A stretch of DNA of 64,000 nt, taken from positions 1-64,000 of the forward strand of contig NC_083395.1 of the NCBI RefSeq assembly GCF_030864355.1, read 5' to 3'. The position numbers and the translations under genes were made by a program. Every line of letters begins with the position of its first letter. Positions within the stretch are counted from its first letter, which is position 1. Of the stretch, positions 1 through 9,678 are shown piece by piece. Source of the stretch: Cutaneotrichosporon cavernicola. Taxonomy: Eukaryota > Basidiomycota > Tremellomycetes > Trichosporonales > Trichosporonaceae. Below the pieces are notes generated by a model. The model did not search any database. It had not been told where the DNA came from and was given only the letters and a program-made list of their open reading frames with translations.

Positions 1-325
1 CCTAACCCCTAACCCCCTAACCCCCTAACCCCTAACCCCCTAACCCCCTAACCCCCTAACCCCCTAACCCCCTAACCCCCTAACCCCCTAACCCCTAACC
101 CCCTAACCCCCTAACCCCCTAACCCCTAACCCCCTAACCCCCTAACCCCCTAACCCCTAACCCCCTAACCCCCTAACCCCCTAACCCCTAACCCCCTAAC
201 CCCCTAACCCCCTAACCCCCTAACCCCCTAACCCCCTAACCCCCTAACCCCCTAACCCCCTAACCCCTAACCCCCTAACCCCCTAACCCCCTAACCCCCT
301 AACCCCCTAACCCCCTAACCCCCCG
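1..325. repeat. Telomere repeat array, C-rich strand
   Basis: Uninterrupted array of CCCCTAA and CCCCCTAA units in mixed order, so the G-strand reads TTAGGGG/TTAGGGGG towards the left end. The longer unit predominates and 7-bp units are scattered among the 8-bp ones. The array begins at base 1 and breaks off at about 325 into a short GTGGGG-containing junction. This marks the left edge as a true chromosome end in 5'-to-3' order. The repeat type is the one known from Cryptococcus and related Tremellomycetes; the unit heterogeneity suggests a slipping telomerase template. Confidence 0.97.
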
Positions 326-1191
326 TGGGGCCGTGGGGCTTGCGCATGGGCGACTGATACACAGACCTCTTCCCATGTGCTCACGCATGTTCCTATGATT
401 GGACAAGCGGGGTTCCCTGCCCGTGACTGTGACGCGGCCCAAGCCATAGCCCGTCCGATTAAAATCGACTGCGAGCACAGACAAGTACATGCACAACTTG
501 GAGCGAAAGACTGTCCGCCTTGCGAGTATCCGGTTGCAAGTGAGGAGGAGCCTCTGACGCCTCGCTTTTACCCGCTCTGATTGATCCGGAAGACCACTGA
601 AGAAGCAGAGAGGAAGCGGTGACGCGAGTGTAAGACGGTGTAGGCCTCAACGGCGGTCGTACACTTACTGATGTGAGTCTGATAACAAGGTCAGCCGGAG
701 GAGGCGGTCGCGTACATGATACGGTATTACGTCCATACGACCGCCGATGGTGCGACGCACCGCTTGACTGTCATCTCCACCCGCGCCCCTGGCAAGTCCC
801 AGAAGCCCCCCTAGCAGGATCAGCTCTGACCTGTGTGGATGAGAGAGGCAGTGCAAGAGTCATGTGCGGGCCAGCCACACACGGGGGACGACGCCCCGTT
901 CACTGTCTTGTCCTTTGACCTTGCACAGCATTCATTTGGTCACCGCGGGATGGAAACCAGATGACAGCTTCCACTTCGCCGCCATGGGTGCGAGCTGCGC
1001 TAGCTTTACACACCAGAAGCATACATTTGACTTGCTCGAGAACGCTCGACCCACCACCGCCAGCCTCAAAAGCCATCGCTCCACGAGCCTCAAAGTCCCA
1101 TCTCCCATCTCCTCCTCAGCCTACCCGGAGCACTCAGTCACAACCTCTTTCACGATCTTGTTTCTTACCGCTCGCGACGTACCCAGCTAGA
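326..1191. other. Subtelomeric non-coding stretch
   Basis: Between the telomere array and the first gene. Short open frames occur on both strands but none has a recognisable domain, signal peptide or consistent splice structure. The last 200 bp before 1192 are rich in C and T, as in many basidiomycete promoters and 5' UTRs. No repeat family was recognised. Confidence 0.6.
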
Positions 1192-2469
1192 ATGCTTCGT
1201 GCGGCGCTCGCACTCGCCGCGGCCCCTGCTCTTGCGTTGGCTCTCAGCCTTCCGCTCGTCCGCCTCCCGCGCAACAATGAAGGAAACTCGCAGAGGTTTG
1301 CACTGGATGATGTCGCCCTGCTGACAGCCAGCTTAACCGCCCTGAAGACAGGTTTCGGCGTCAACATCAAGTTGGGGTACGTTCTCATCCCCAGAGACTC
1401 ACTCACACAAGCCACCAGGACGTGTCAGTGTACCTGACAATGGGAGATGCCAACGGTCTCACCGTCTTCGGCTCGTTCAAGGACGACAAGTCCTTCTTCC
1501 GTCCTATGGACTCGCCAACGTTTGACCGTCAAGGGAGCATCGGCTGCCCGTTCGACCTCGCCTACGAGAAGTTTGAGTTCGGAGGCCTGTGCCTCGACAA
1601 CACGTCCTTTGGTGAGAGACCCACTTCTCTGCCTCGCTTACCCAGCCTATGCAGACGCTCGCTACGCCCCAGCCGAGTTTGGAGCGGCGACTGGCCAGAC
1701 AGGCTCCCTCTCCCTTGGTCTGGGCGGCAACGCAAACGCCGACGTGGGCTCGCTCTTCCCACGTCTGATGCAGCAGCTTGACGTGCCAATGGTAGGGTTC
1801 AGCCTCACACCCATTTGCCCCGACGCCCGACTTCTTTCTCGAGCTCCTGGATCCGGTTCAGGCGGTTCGATCGACACTGCAAACCAGGTCGCCCAAGCTG
1901 ACGCGCAATTCCCCTCAACTGGAGACGGCCAGGGAGTCAGGGGGAAAGTCAAGATTGAAGGCATTGACGTGGACGGAATCCAAAGGCTAAGTCGCGACAA
2001 CGACCAGGGCCAGACCTACTTCATGCGGCCCGAGTTGGCCAGCAACGTTCTTCAGCTCAACCCAAATGTCGCCGAGGCCGTCTTCAAAAACTTCCCCGGA
2101 GCGGTTCCCACCGAGTGGCACGCTGCTCGCGAAAATGACAAGATTGCGTCCGTCGAGTCGGCTACAGGCGTCGCTCAGCTCACCTACGGCTGCAGCTACT
2201 CTGTCCCGTGCAACACAAACGGCACCATCATCATCCAGTTTGACGATGTCATGTATGACCTCCCCCCGTCGCAGTGGGTCATCCCAAACCACAATTCGCG
2301 GCGCAACAATGACCAGCTGTGCAAGACTCGTGTGTTCGTTCCCAAACCTCAGGACGTTCGACTTGGCTCCCCCGACGTCATCCTCGGCGCCCCATTCCTC
2401 GAGACGGTCTACACTGTGTTGGAGTACGGCAGCAAGCCCCGGGTCGGCTTCCGCAAGCTCTGCAAGTAG
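1192..2469 (+). CDS. Secreted pepsin-like pseudo-protease A, intron 1 irregular
   Basis: Signal peptide of about 19 residues at 1192, then a lobe resembling the N-lobe of A1 aspartic proteases and a C-lobe with the family's Cys-containing segment (SVPCNT) and a final LGAPFLETVY strand. It is a paralogue of the genes at 2784-4878 and 14622-16052. At the place of the catalytic DTG it has TMG, and the C-lobe equivalent reads RPEL, so no catalytic Asp is visible; proteolysis is unlikely. Intron 2 is clear (1612-1654, 43 bp). Intron 1 is a problem: the consensus donor is at 1377 (GTACGT). Paralogue alignment and frame need exon 2 to begin near 1397, giving a 20-bp intron, while the natural acceptor at 1418 (42 bp) shifts the frame into a stop. 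It may therefore be a damaged gene. It lacks the GPI-type tail seen in its paralogues. Length would be about 404 aa. Confidence 0.75.
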
Positions 2470-2783
2470 CGTTCGGTTTCTGGACGCCGGACAATGCTGA
2501 TTAATAAAAGCCTCGCCGGTAGCTGATGCGCCCTGTTGGACTCTGTCCTTGCTCATAGTCTCGCGCGATCGTTTAATAGAGGTCATGTTTATCTGTTGTG
2601 CATGCGGGGTTGGGAGTACACAAGACGACGAAAAGCCCTTTGACACGCTGCTACGTACGTCGCTTTGGAAAATCCCAAATGACAGAACCCAACACCTTGT
2701 GAGGGCCCCTGTCCTTCCTTTCTCTTACCGTCGCCACTGGCACAATCACACTCGCACCAACAACTACCATGATACATGCCAGA
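2470..2783. other. Convergent 3' intergenic region
   Basis: Lies between the stop codons of two convergent pseudo-protease genes. It contains an AATAAA-like AT-rich stretch (TTAATAAAAG near 2500) that may serve polyadenylation of the left gene. No open frame of interest. Confidence 0.5.
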
Positions 2784-4878
2784 CTAGAGCATACACACAG
2801 TGGCCAGAACGACAAGAACCCCTGTGACACTCGCGCCTAGTGCGCCAGCTCCCGAGGTGCCCTGGACGGAGCCCAACCCCAATGTCGAGCCATTGTGGGG
2901 ACTGAACGCGACCTGAGCGGTGTCGTTGAGGCGGAATGCTGCTCGGAAAGTGCGGAGGAAGGGACGACCGAGGACCATGTCGTAGGAGAACGTGTCCTGC
3001 ATCACGAGCACGGCTTGGCACCCATTGGCCACGGGAATGACCCAGTCCTTGGCCGCGAGCGTGTAGTTTTCGCCGGGGAAGACAAGCGTAATGTCGGCAG
3101 TCGTGTCACAGGGTACGGAGTAGTAAGTCTTGCCACCAGGACGGGGAGGTGGGGTCGCCGACACTGAGGTATTGTTCGTGGTGTTAGATGAGCTGGCCGA
3201 GACTGCAGTAGCCGTGGTTGAGACGGTTGGAGCGCGCTTGTCAGGCCCAGCGCTGACTGCCACCATGCCGGGGATGAGCTTCTGCAGCCCGTTCGCGACT
3301 TGCGGCGACATTGCAATCTCGTCGTCAAGACTGAGAGCGAAACGCATGGAAGGCTCGGTGTTGTTGCGGCAGGTAATGCTCCCACAGTCGGTGCAGGAGC
3401 GCGGCCCGCGCACACAAGTCGCGCCCGGCGGACAGTTGCACTCGGGCTCGACGTCCTCGCACTGGACACACTGTCCGTTGTCATTGAACGGTTTCACCTG
3501 CTTGTGACACTCGAGCCACTCGCACCGATCGCAACGCGTCTGGCGCACACACGTCTCGTCCGCGTGGCAACTACACAGCTGGTAGATGGCGGGGCACATG
3601 ACTGGGTTGGTGCAGTTGGACGGCTTGGGTCCGGCTGGGACGGTGCCAGACGGGGATGTACCGGACCCGGACGGGCTGCTGGGCTGGGTGCCCGGCTCAG
3701 TCGTTGTCAGCGTCGGCACTGCCGGCTCCTCCCACTGCGGGTTGGCAGGAGTCACGCTTCCACGCTTCCGGCATTCGACCGTCTCGCACGACTTGCACGT
3801 CGCCAGAGTTCGCACGCAGTCTTCATTCGGCCCGCAGTCGCACAGGCGGTATATGGCGGGGCAGGCAATACAGTTCTCGGTCCCGCTGGACGTTCCGTTG
3901 CGCACACATTCGAGGAACGGGCAAGTGCCGCACGAGGCTTGATGGCGCACGCACATCTCACCCTCGGCGCACATGCACATCTGGAACTCGAGCGTACATG
4001 CCACGTTACACGGCTGGCCGTCGGGGCCGGTAGAAGGAATGGGATTCGAGGAGGAAGTGGGTGTGTCAGGACTTATCGAGAGTGGCGTTGGCGTCGCTGG
4101 ATCGGCGGCAGGAGTCGCCTGGCGCTTGGCGGGCTGGTCAGTCGGGCTTGCCGGGGGAACCTCGCCAGGCGGGCTACCAGATGTCGAAGAGGAGGCCGAC
4201 GCACTGTCATTCATGCCCAACGTCTGCACGACGGGTGCGGGCTCCTCATCGATCACCACCATCTCGCCGTTGACGGCCACACCATTGATGATTAGGGTCC
4301 ATGCACCCATCGAGTCCTCGGTCGGGTTCCACCAGCTGGAGAGGTTGGGCTGGGAGCCAAAGATCAGAGCGCTGTCGTTGAGCCCAATGGACAGCGACAA
4401 GGTTTTTTCGGGGATGGTGCTGGCCAGCGCCCAGGGAAGATCGGTGCTGATGTTGCCGCTGCTGGGCGTGGTGATGCCAAGGGGAAGGGTACCGCCAAGA
4501 CCCGCGTCGTTTGCGCCGAAGCCTGAGGTTAGCACCAGTCGCAGAGGCAAACGGACCAAACTCCCAGTTGTCGAGAATCACATTGCCGATCTCGACCTTG
4601 TCGCGGGGCGGGCTGTCCTGGAAACTGCCGCTGTCCTGGGGCTTGAACCCCCCGAGCTGCAATTGGCCCGCCTTGAGGGAGAGCTCGACCGAGATGCCTT
4701 GTGGTGGGGTTCCGGCGTTGATGAGAATACTGGCAGTTTGGTTGGCAAAGCGGATGGGGATGGTGACCATGGTCAAGTTCTTGGAGACGGAGACAGAGGC
4801 GCGTGTTTCCAAAAGCGACGCTGGAGCAGCGACTGCCCCAGCATACGCAGCCAGGAGCAGTGGTAGAAAGCTGATCAT
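2784..4878 (-). CDS. Pepsin-like pseudo-protease B with four Opy2-like Cys modules
   Basis: Two exons (4878-4557, 4522-2784; 34-bp intron) encode 686 aa. The ATG at 4878 is chosen because a signal peptide follows (about 18 residues). The N-lobe shows the A1-protease GTPPQ motif at residues 56-60, but the DTG position (67-69) reads SLK. The C-lobe has YYSVPCDTT and LGRPFLRTF segments homologous to the two paralogues. Between the lobes, roughly nt 4010-3370, sit four cysteine-rich modules. Each follows a pattern near C-x2-C-x(5-7)-C-x-C-x4-CVR-x(4-5)-C-x2-C-x4-C, resembling the Opy2 extracellular domain (an osmosensing-pathway membrane anchor in yeasts). Ser/Thr/Pro linkers flank them. A hydrophobic C-terminal tail (about 20 residues) suggests a GPI signal or a membrane anchor. 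The likely role is cell-surface binding or signalling rather than catalysis; this is inference. Confidence 0.85.
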
Positions 4879-5525
4879 GAGGATGAAAGAGTGTGTGATG
4901 TAAGGATTAGATGGAATGCAACGCAACGTTGTTTGAAGTCGTCTCACTTTGTGGAATGGGTGGCAAAGTCTACGTCATCATATGATCATACAGTTTGGCT
5001 TGGCAGGGCAAAGTGGAAGGAAGACACAGGATTAAGGTACAAAACTACGCAACCATCTGGCTCTCTCTCCCCCTGCGATAGCAAAGTCGTGGACCTGTGT
5101 CGGACATCTTGCCCAAAACCTGTCCGCAGGCGGGTAATGGTGACGTTGTTGTCGCTGTTGCGCTGTTGAAGAGGCGCGTGTCCGAGCTGCCGCCAGGGCC
5201 AGGGGCAGCTGGGTCCTAACCCTCGGTCGTTCCCTCCGAGGAGGGAAGGAAGCTCTCGGTCGACGGAGCGCGTGGGTCATGGAGGATCGATGAAACTGTG
5301 CGCTTTCATTCAGCATCCAGTCATGGGCAACATATCCTAACCGATTTATTCAGAAATGGAGATCTGTCAATCAGGCAATGCGACGTCCACAGCTTGCCAC
5401 AGCTTGACAAGTTGTTTTTTAGAGCTTTGACTCACTCTTTGTTCTACTCTTCCCAACCTTTCACTTGGATCCTTTGAGGAATGTTTTTACCTCGGATCCT
5501 TTGAGGAATGCTCCGTGACAACACA
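4879..5525. repeat. Intergenic region with a direct repeat
   Basis: Promoter side of the minus-strand pseudo-protease and upstream of the decayed regulator. A 17-bp direct repeat, GGATCCTTTGAGGAATG, occurs at 5467-5483 and 5494-5510, just before the start at 5526. No other coding signal. Confidence 0.6.
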
Positions 5526-6540
5526 ATGGTGCAACGGAAAGCGTACGTACTTACCCGTCGACGCTGACACCAGATGCACCTCTTGCCGTGCGCTCAAGGT
5601 ATCGCAAACTCTTATGCTGCTGACAGAAGACGCGTAACCCTGGCGAGACAGTGGGTTAATCCCGCCTGAGTACCGTGGCAACGCAGGGCTGGCAGACGGC
5701 GGCATCATAAGCCGCGCATTCCTCGGTCTCAAGCTAGGTTTCGTGGAGCCCACAACAATGCTCAACGCCGCTGAAGCGTTCGCGAGAACTTTCAAGGCAG
5801 CGGCGTTCCGTGGCCAGCTCCAATTCTTTCCCAAGTACCCACTCAGGGCGCTCGTCCTCCCCGGTGTCCTTGTCTTCCAAGTAATTCCGAACTGGCTGGG
5901 ACTGACAGCAGGCGCGCAATCTCCTCTCGCCCGAGGAGCTCGTGCCAGCACGAGGCATTATGAAGGAACCGAGGGGCATACTAGACGGTTTACCCGAAAG
6001 TGTCACACGCGATCACGCATTTGGAGGTGTGCAACGCTCGTACCGACGCCTACATGAGGCCATGACGAACTGGGGCAGTTCTGAACTTGTGCAAGATCCA
6101 ATGGTGACCAACACGCCATCAAAGCTGACGCCAGCAAGACCTCGATGTCTTCCTCACCCAGATGGGGTTCATGTTTGGCGATGAGGCATTGGACATGCTC
6201 TTTCGCCCGGAGGAGTCTAGCCTCGCCCGCACGCAGGTTGCTTTGGCCAGAGGAAGGCCTGCCAATGACTCGTTTCGCCAGCAGCCTTGATAGGTTCATT
6301 GGGTACAACCGAACCCGGGTTTTGATCAACTTCAGAGCCCGCATCAACTGCCGTGAAGAGGCCTGGTGAAACCGACGACTCTGAGTCACCTAGACATGGA
6401 TGCTCACCTCCAGAGCAAGGTGACCATGGGTGGCTGGATTCCCACACGTGACTTCATCGCGACTGTTGTAGAGGACTGGTCGCGAGCGATTTGGCCGTGT
6501 TCGGACACCGGCAAGCGCAGACTGCATCCAGAAGCCTAGT
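5526..6540 (+). pseudogene. Decayed zinc-cluster (Zn2Cys6) regulator gene
   Basis: The ATG at 5526 opens a reading that, after a 31-bp intron (5543-5573), gives MVQRKACTSCRALK. This is the classic first half of a fungal Zn2Cys6 DNA-binding cluster (C-x2-C). The second half (KC..C..C) is missing in every frame. Downstream, coding-like exons continue: one from about 5671 to the GTAATT donor near 5880, then across a 28-bp intron, then across a 31-bp intron with a GTGACC donor near 6102, to a stop at 6288-6290. A further open stretch at about 6370-6540 looks coding and ends at TAG. The only acceptor that keeps the frame after the half-cluster is the one before 5671. I infer a regulator gene that lost part of its DNA-binding domain and is probably non-functional. 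A divergent intact gene with unusual exons cannot be excluded. Confidence 0.55.
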
Positions 6541-6773
6541 GACTTGACTAAGTTACACACAACCTAGTGAGATGTTTTTCGCATTGCAGGTAGACCTTGC
6601 TGAGGTAGGAAAGACGCAGCGATTGGAACCGCGTGACGCAACGACATGATACTCAAGCAATACATCAGGCTCTTCCCACTTCATCTACCGTCCAACTGCA
6701 ACAGTATGCACCTCTTCCGCTACATCCCACTTGCTCTGCTGTACCCCCCTGAAGCCCCTTGCTCTGCCATAAT

Positions 6774-8385
6774 CTAGAACCCCACATAACGCCAGTTGAG
6801 GTCAAGCTGGTCCTGCGTGATGCCGTGCTTGCATGCACGCTGCGCAACCTCGCCACCCTCCTCGAGCAAGCGGTTCTCGCGCTTGACGTAGATGCCGTAG
6901 AGGGTAATTACGATAGCGAATACGACGACGACCGCACACATGGTCCCGAACACGGCGTAGTAGTGCGGCGGCGCATAGTAAAGGTAGCTTGCCCAGATGT
7001 TGCTAGTGTTGCCGATCGAGTTCATGAGAGCGACGCCGGCTGCGCGCTTGACGATGGGCCGCGGGCAGTGGAGGTTCAGTAGCTTGAACAACAGGATCTG
7101 CGGTGTGACGGCTGCCGCAGGCATGAGCATCATTGCAAAGTACCGAGCGCCAGTGTTGAGTGTCGCAATGGGGATGATGTACATGCCAAGCGAGAGCGCA
7201 ATGCAGCCCATGATGAAAACGTAGATCTTGCCTGTTTTCTGGCATCAGCTCGGTTGCACCATACACTCACGTCGCTAAAATAGGTGATGGCCATGAAGAA
7301 GAAACCAGCAAAGATGTACGGGGGTGCGGTGAGGACCAAGGTGATTGTCTTGTTGTAACCCAGTGTCTGCACGAGCGACGGGAAGTAGTTGGTGACCGTA
7401 CCCGCAGCCTGTGCCATCATCTGCATGAAGATGAATACGTAAATCTGGCGTTAGCTCACTCTCCAACAGAATGCCCACCTTGGGGTCCTTGAGAGCCATG
7501 GTGAAGCCGGCCCAGGTTCCAGTATTGTCATGGGCCTCAGAGGCACCCGCCTCCATCTCGAGGCGGTAAACCGCAAGGTCGCGCTCGACTTGGTTGAGAA
7601 CGCGAGCATTGTGAGGGTACTCTGGGAGGATGAATGCTGCGATGGTACCACAACCGACAGTGGCAACGCCCTCGCTGGAGTCAGCATTGAAGCGGTCGAG
7701 GTTGCTTACACAATGAACAGCCACCGCCAACCGCGAATACCATGCACGCCGTCGAGCTTGAGCACACCAGCAGCGATCAGGCCACCGAATGCGTTGCCAA
7801 GTTGCTGCGCGACGAAGAGTGCGGCGAGGCGCTTGCCAAGCTCCGCCTTGGTATACCATGCACTCAGAAAGTACACAATACCCGAGAAGAACACGGCCTC
7901 TGTGACACCGAGTAGCACACGGACAGCCAGGAGCGACGAGTAGCTTTGCACAGCAGCTGTACACGCGCTAACGCTCCCCCAGAGGACGACAGCCGAGCAG
8001 ATGTCTATTGTTAGCGTTATTTCCTCCATGTTTCCGTACAGAGTCCCGGGCGTGACACCCGCGAAATGATCAGGTTGGAAGGGAGCTGGAAAGGGATGTA
8101 ACCGACAAAAAGGATCGACACGGCAGTCGCAAACTCTTGCGTACTGAGGTTGAGATCCTCCATTATTCCCTGCAGTTTGGCAACAGCCAGGCTCTGTCTA
8201 TCGATGTAGTTCAGGATATACAATATCCCCACGATGGGGAGCAGCACGAGGTCGACCTTGCGTACGAGGCGACGCTCAATCATATGTTTGTCCTCCTCGG
8301 TCAGCCCAACGAGGCTGGCCGGAATCGGGTTGTACAAAACCTCGGCGACGGGCTTTTCGTCAAGAGACTGCTTGGGAGAGGCCAT
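6774..8385 (-). CDS. MFS permease, Dal5/allantoate-type anion:cation symporter
   Basis: Five exons (8385-8040, 8004-7710, 7674-7479, 7444-7271, 7238-6774; introns of 32-35 bp) give 491 aa in one closed frame. The start at 8385 yields MASPKQS followed by a cytosolic tail and the first membrane segment (LVLLPIVGILYILNYIDRQS). The YIDR motif after TM1, the LPSNLI segment and the GWRWLFIVEG motif after TM6 are typical of the Dal5-like anion:cation symporter family, which imports allantoate, ureidosuccinate, nicotinate or small peptides; the substrate here is unknown. About 12 membrane segments are expected. Two blocks of interstitial telomere repeat lie within 300 bp of its start codon, so its promoter was probably rebuilt by a subtelomeric rearrangement. 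Confidence 0.9.
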
Positions 8386-8459
8386 GGTGTATGATAGTGC
8401 GGGGCCACAGCTAGCCCTTATCGCTTTAAGTAGCATGCTGGATCGGAGAGGCCAACTCC

Positions 8460-8502
8460 GGGGGGTTAGGGGGGTTAGGGGTTGCAGGGGGTTAGGGGTT
8501 AG
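8460..8502. repeat. Interstitial telomere block 1, inverted
   Basis: Runs of GGGGGGTTAG, GGGGGTTAGGGG and GGTTAGGGG read on the plus strand, the opposite orientation to the chromosome end at 1-325. A small interruption (TTGCA) divides it. It lies about 75 bp upstream of the permease start codon. Confidence 0.9.
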
Positions 8503-8626
8503 TCTTGCTCTGCCGTCTCTGCCGTCTCTCCCGATCCATCCCCGACCACAGATCAATGCCGTGGTCCGAGAGGAACTCCGGCCCGAACTCAGCAGGTGGG
8601 AAAGTGGAGCAACAGGCCCCACATAC

Positions 8627-8654
8627 GGGGTTAGGGGTTTAGGGGGTTAGGGGA
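8627..8654. repeat. Interstitial telomere block 2, inverted
   Basis: GGGGTTAGGGGTTTAGGGGGTTAGGGG on the plus strand, same orientation as block 1 and 125 bp beyond it. The TTTAGGG unit is a slightly mutated repeat. The bases preceding the two blocks are also alike (GAGAGG-AACTCCGG near 8445-8462 and 8569-8581), hinting at a local duplication. Confidence 0.88.
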
Positions 8655-9678
8655 TGCAACCCCAGCCTGTTCACGATACCGGATACCGAGTCCATTGTCG
8701 CGCCTGGATGTAGTGGGAAACGAAGGAGGATGGTGCAGGCTTGATTTCCTAACGACCTCAGGTCGATGAGTGCGGCATTTGTACGTCGTGCAACAACACG
8801 TGGACGGAAATTAAAACAGCCCCGAGCGGGAGTAGGGCGGATGAGTTGCCGAATTCCGGTCTGCCACCATGCCCACCAAGTATGTAGTTTGCGCAATGTC
8901 GCCAACCACGATATTTTCACTGCGCAGGCAGTCTCAGTGACGCGGAGCCACAGCACGGCTCGGGCCCCCGCGTGGGGCACATACCTTTAACCACGGGAGC
9001 ACCGGATTTCTCATCAAGGCGAATCGGACGTGTGCATCGCAATGCGATTGGGCGCCTTTAACAGTCTCAAGTCCAAGGTGGCATCGCTGGATGGACACAC
9101 ATAGAGAGGGATTGTGAGGACCCGGTCGCGTCATTTGACCAGTGCCTCTTCCACCCAGAATCGCGGGTTTTAAGGATAACTCACTCTCTGGAGACCCTTC
9201 CCAGGCAATATGAGCAGGTTCAAGCTCAAGCGTACGCCCAAAACTTAAAGTCAACCATCAAATCTGAAGATTGCAGAGTGATGAGAACGTCGCCTCGCCA
9301 GCGCCACACCACGCTGGCTTATCGACCTTGTGACCTGTGACCTTTTGTGGCCCGTCCGGCTGAAATTTCAACAGATGGGGAATGGCATGCATGCCGCCCC
9401 GTCGTACAGTGAGATCAGCTGATGGCAGCTGACAAGTACTGTATGATGATGAAAAGAAGGGTATCTGAGGGCATCTGTTGCCTCGTGCTAATCTACCAAG
9501 CATGATGCGCAGTAGCTTTTGAGTCTCCCCACATGAGATGCCAAGACAAATGACGTGAGCCTCCCTGACCCTCTTTTGGATTGTAACTTGGCTTCAGTGG
9601 GCACTCTTCAAAGGATGCCCCACCTACCTTTCTCACTCTCCCTATAGAGCCATTCATCTCCCCCTCGCCACTACTACT

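Larger units (their letters stand above)
8386..9678. other. Intergenic region with interstitial telomere blocks
   Basis: Upstream of two divergent genes (MFS permease to the left, sorbosone dehydrogenase-like to the right). It holds the telomeric blocks listed separately. The remainder shows short random open frames without domains. The last 80 bp before 9679 are pyrimidine-rich, as expected of a 5' leader. Confidence 0.6.

Noticed and set aside
3300..4295. 331-codon open frame on the plus strand
   Set aside because: It lies antisense to the Cys-module region of pseudo-protease B. High GC at third positions opens the opposite strand. No signal peptide or domain, and the minus-strand reading is clearly homologous to two paralogues.
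4523..4535. 13-bp intron in pseudo-protease B
   Set aside because: GT and AG ends exist, but the 34-bp intron 4523-4556 with GTCCGT donor and CTAAC branch is plausible and in frame.
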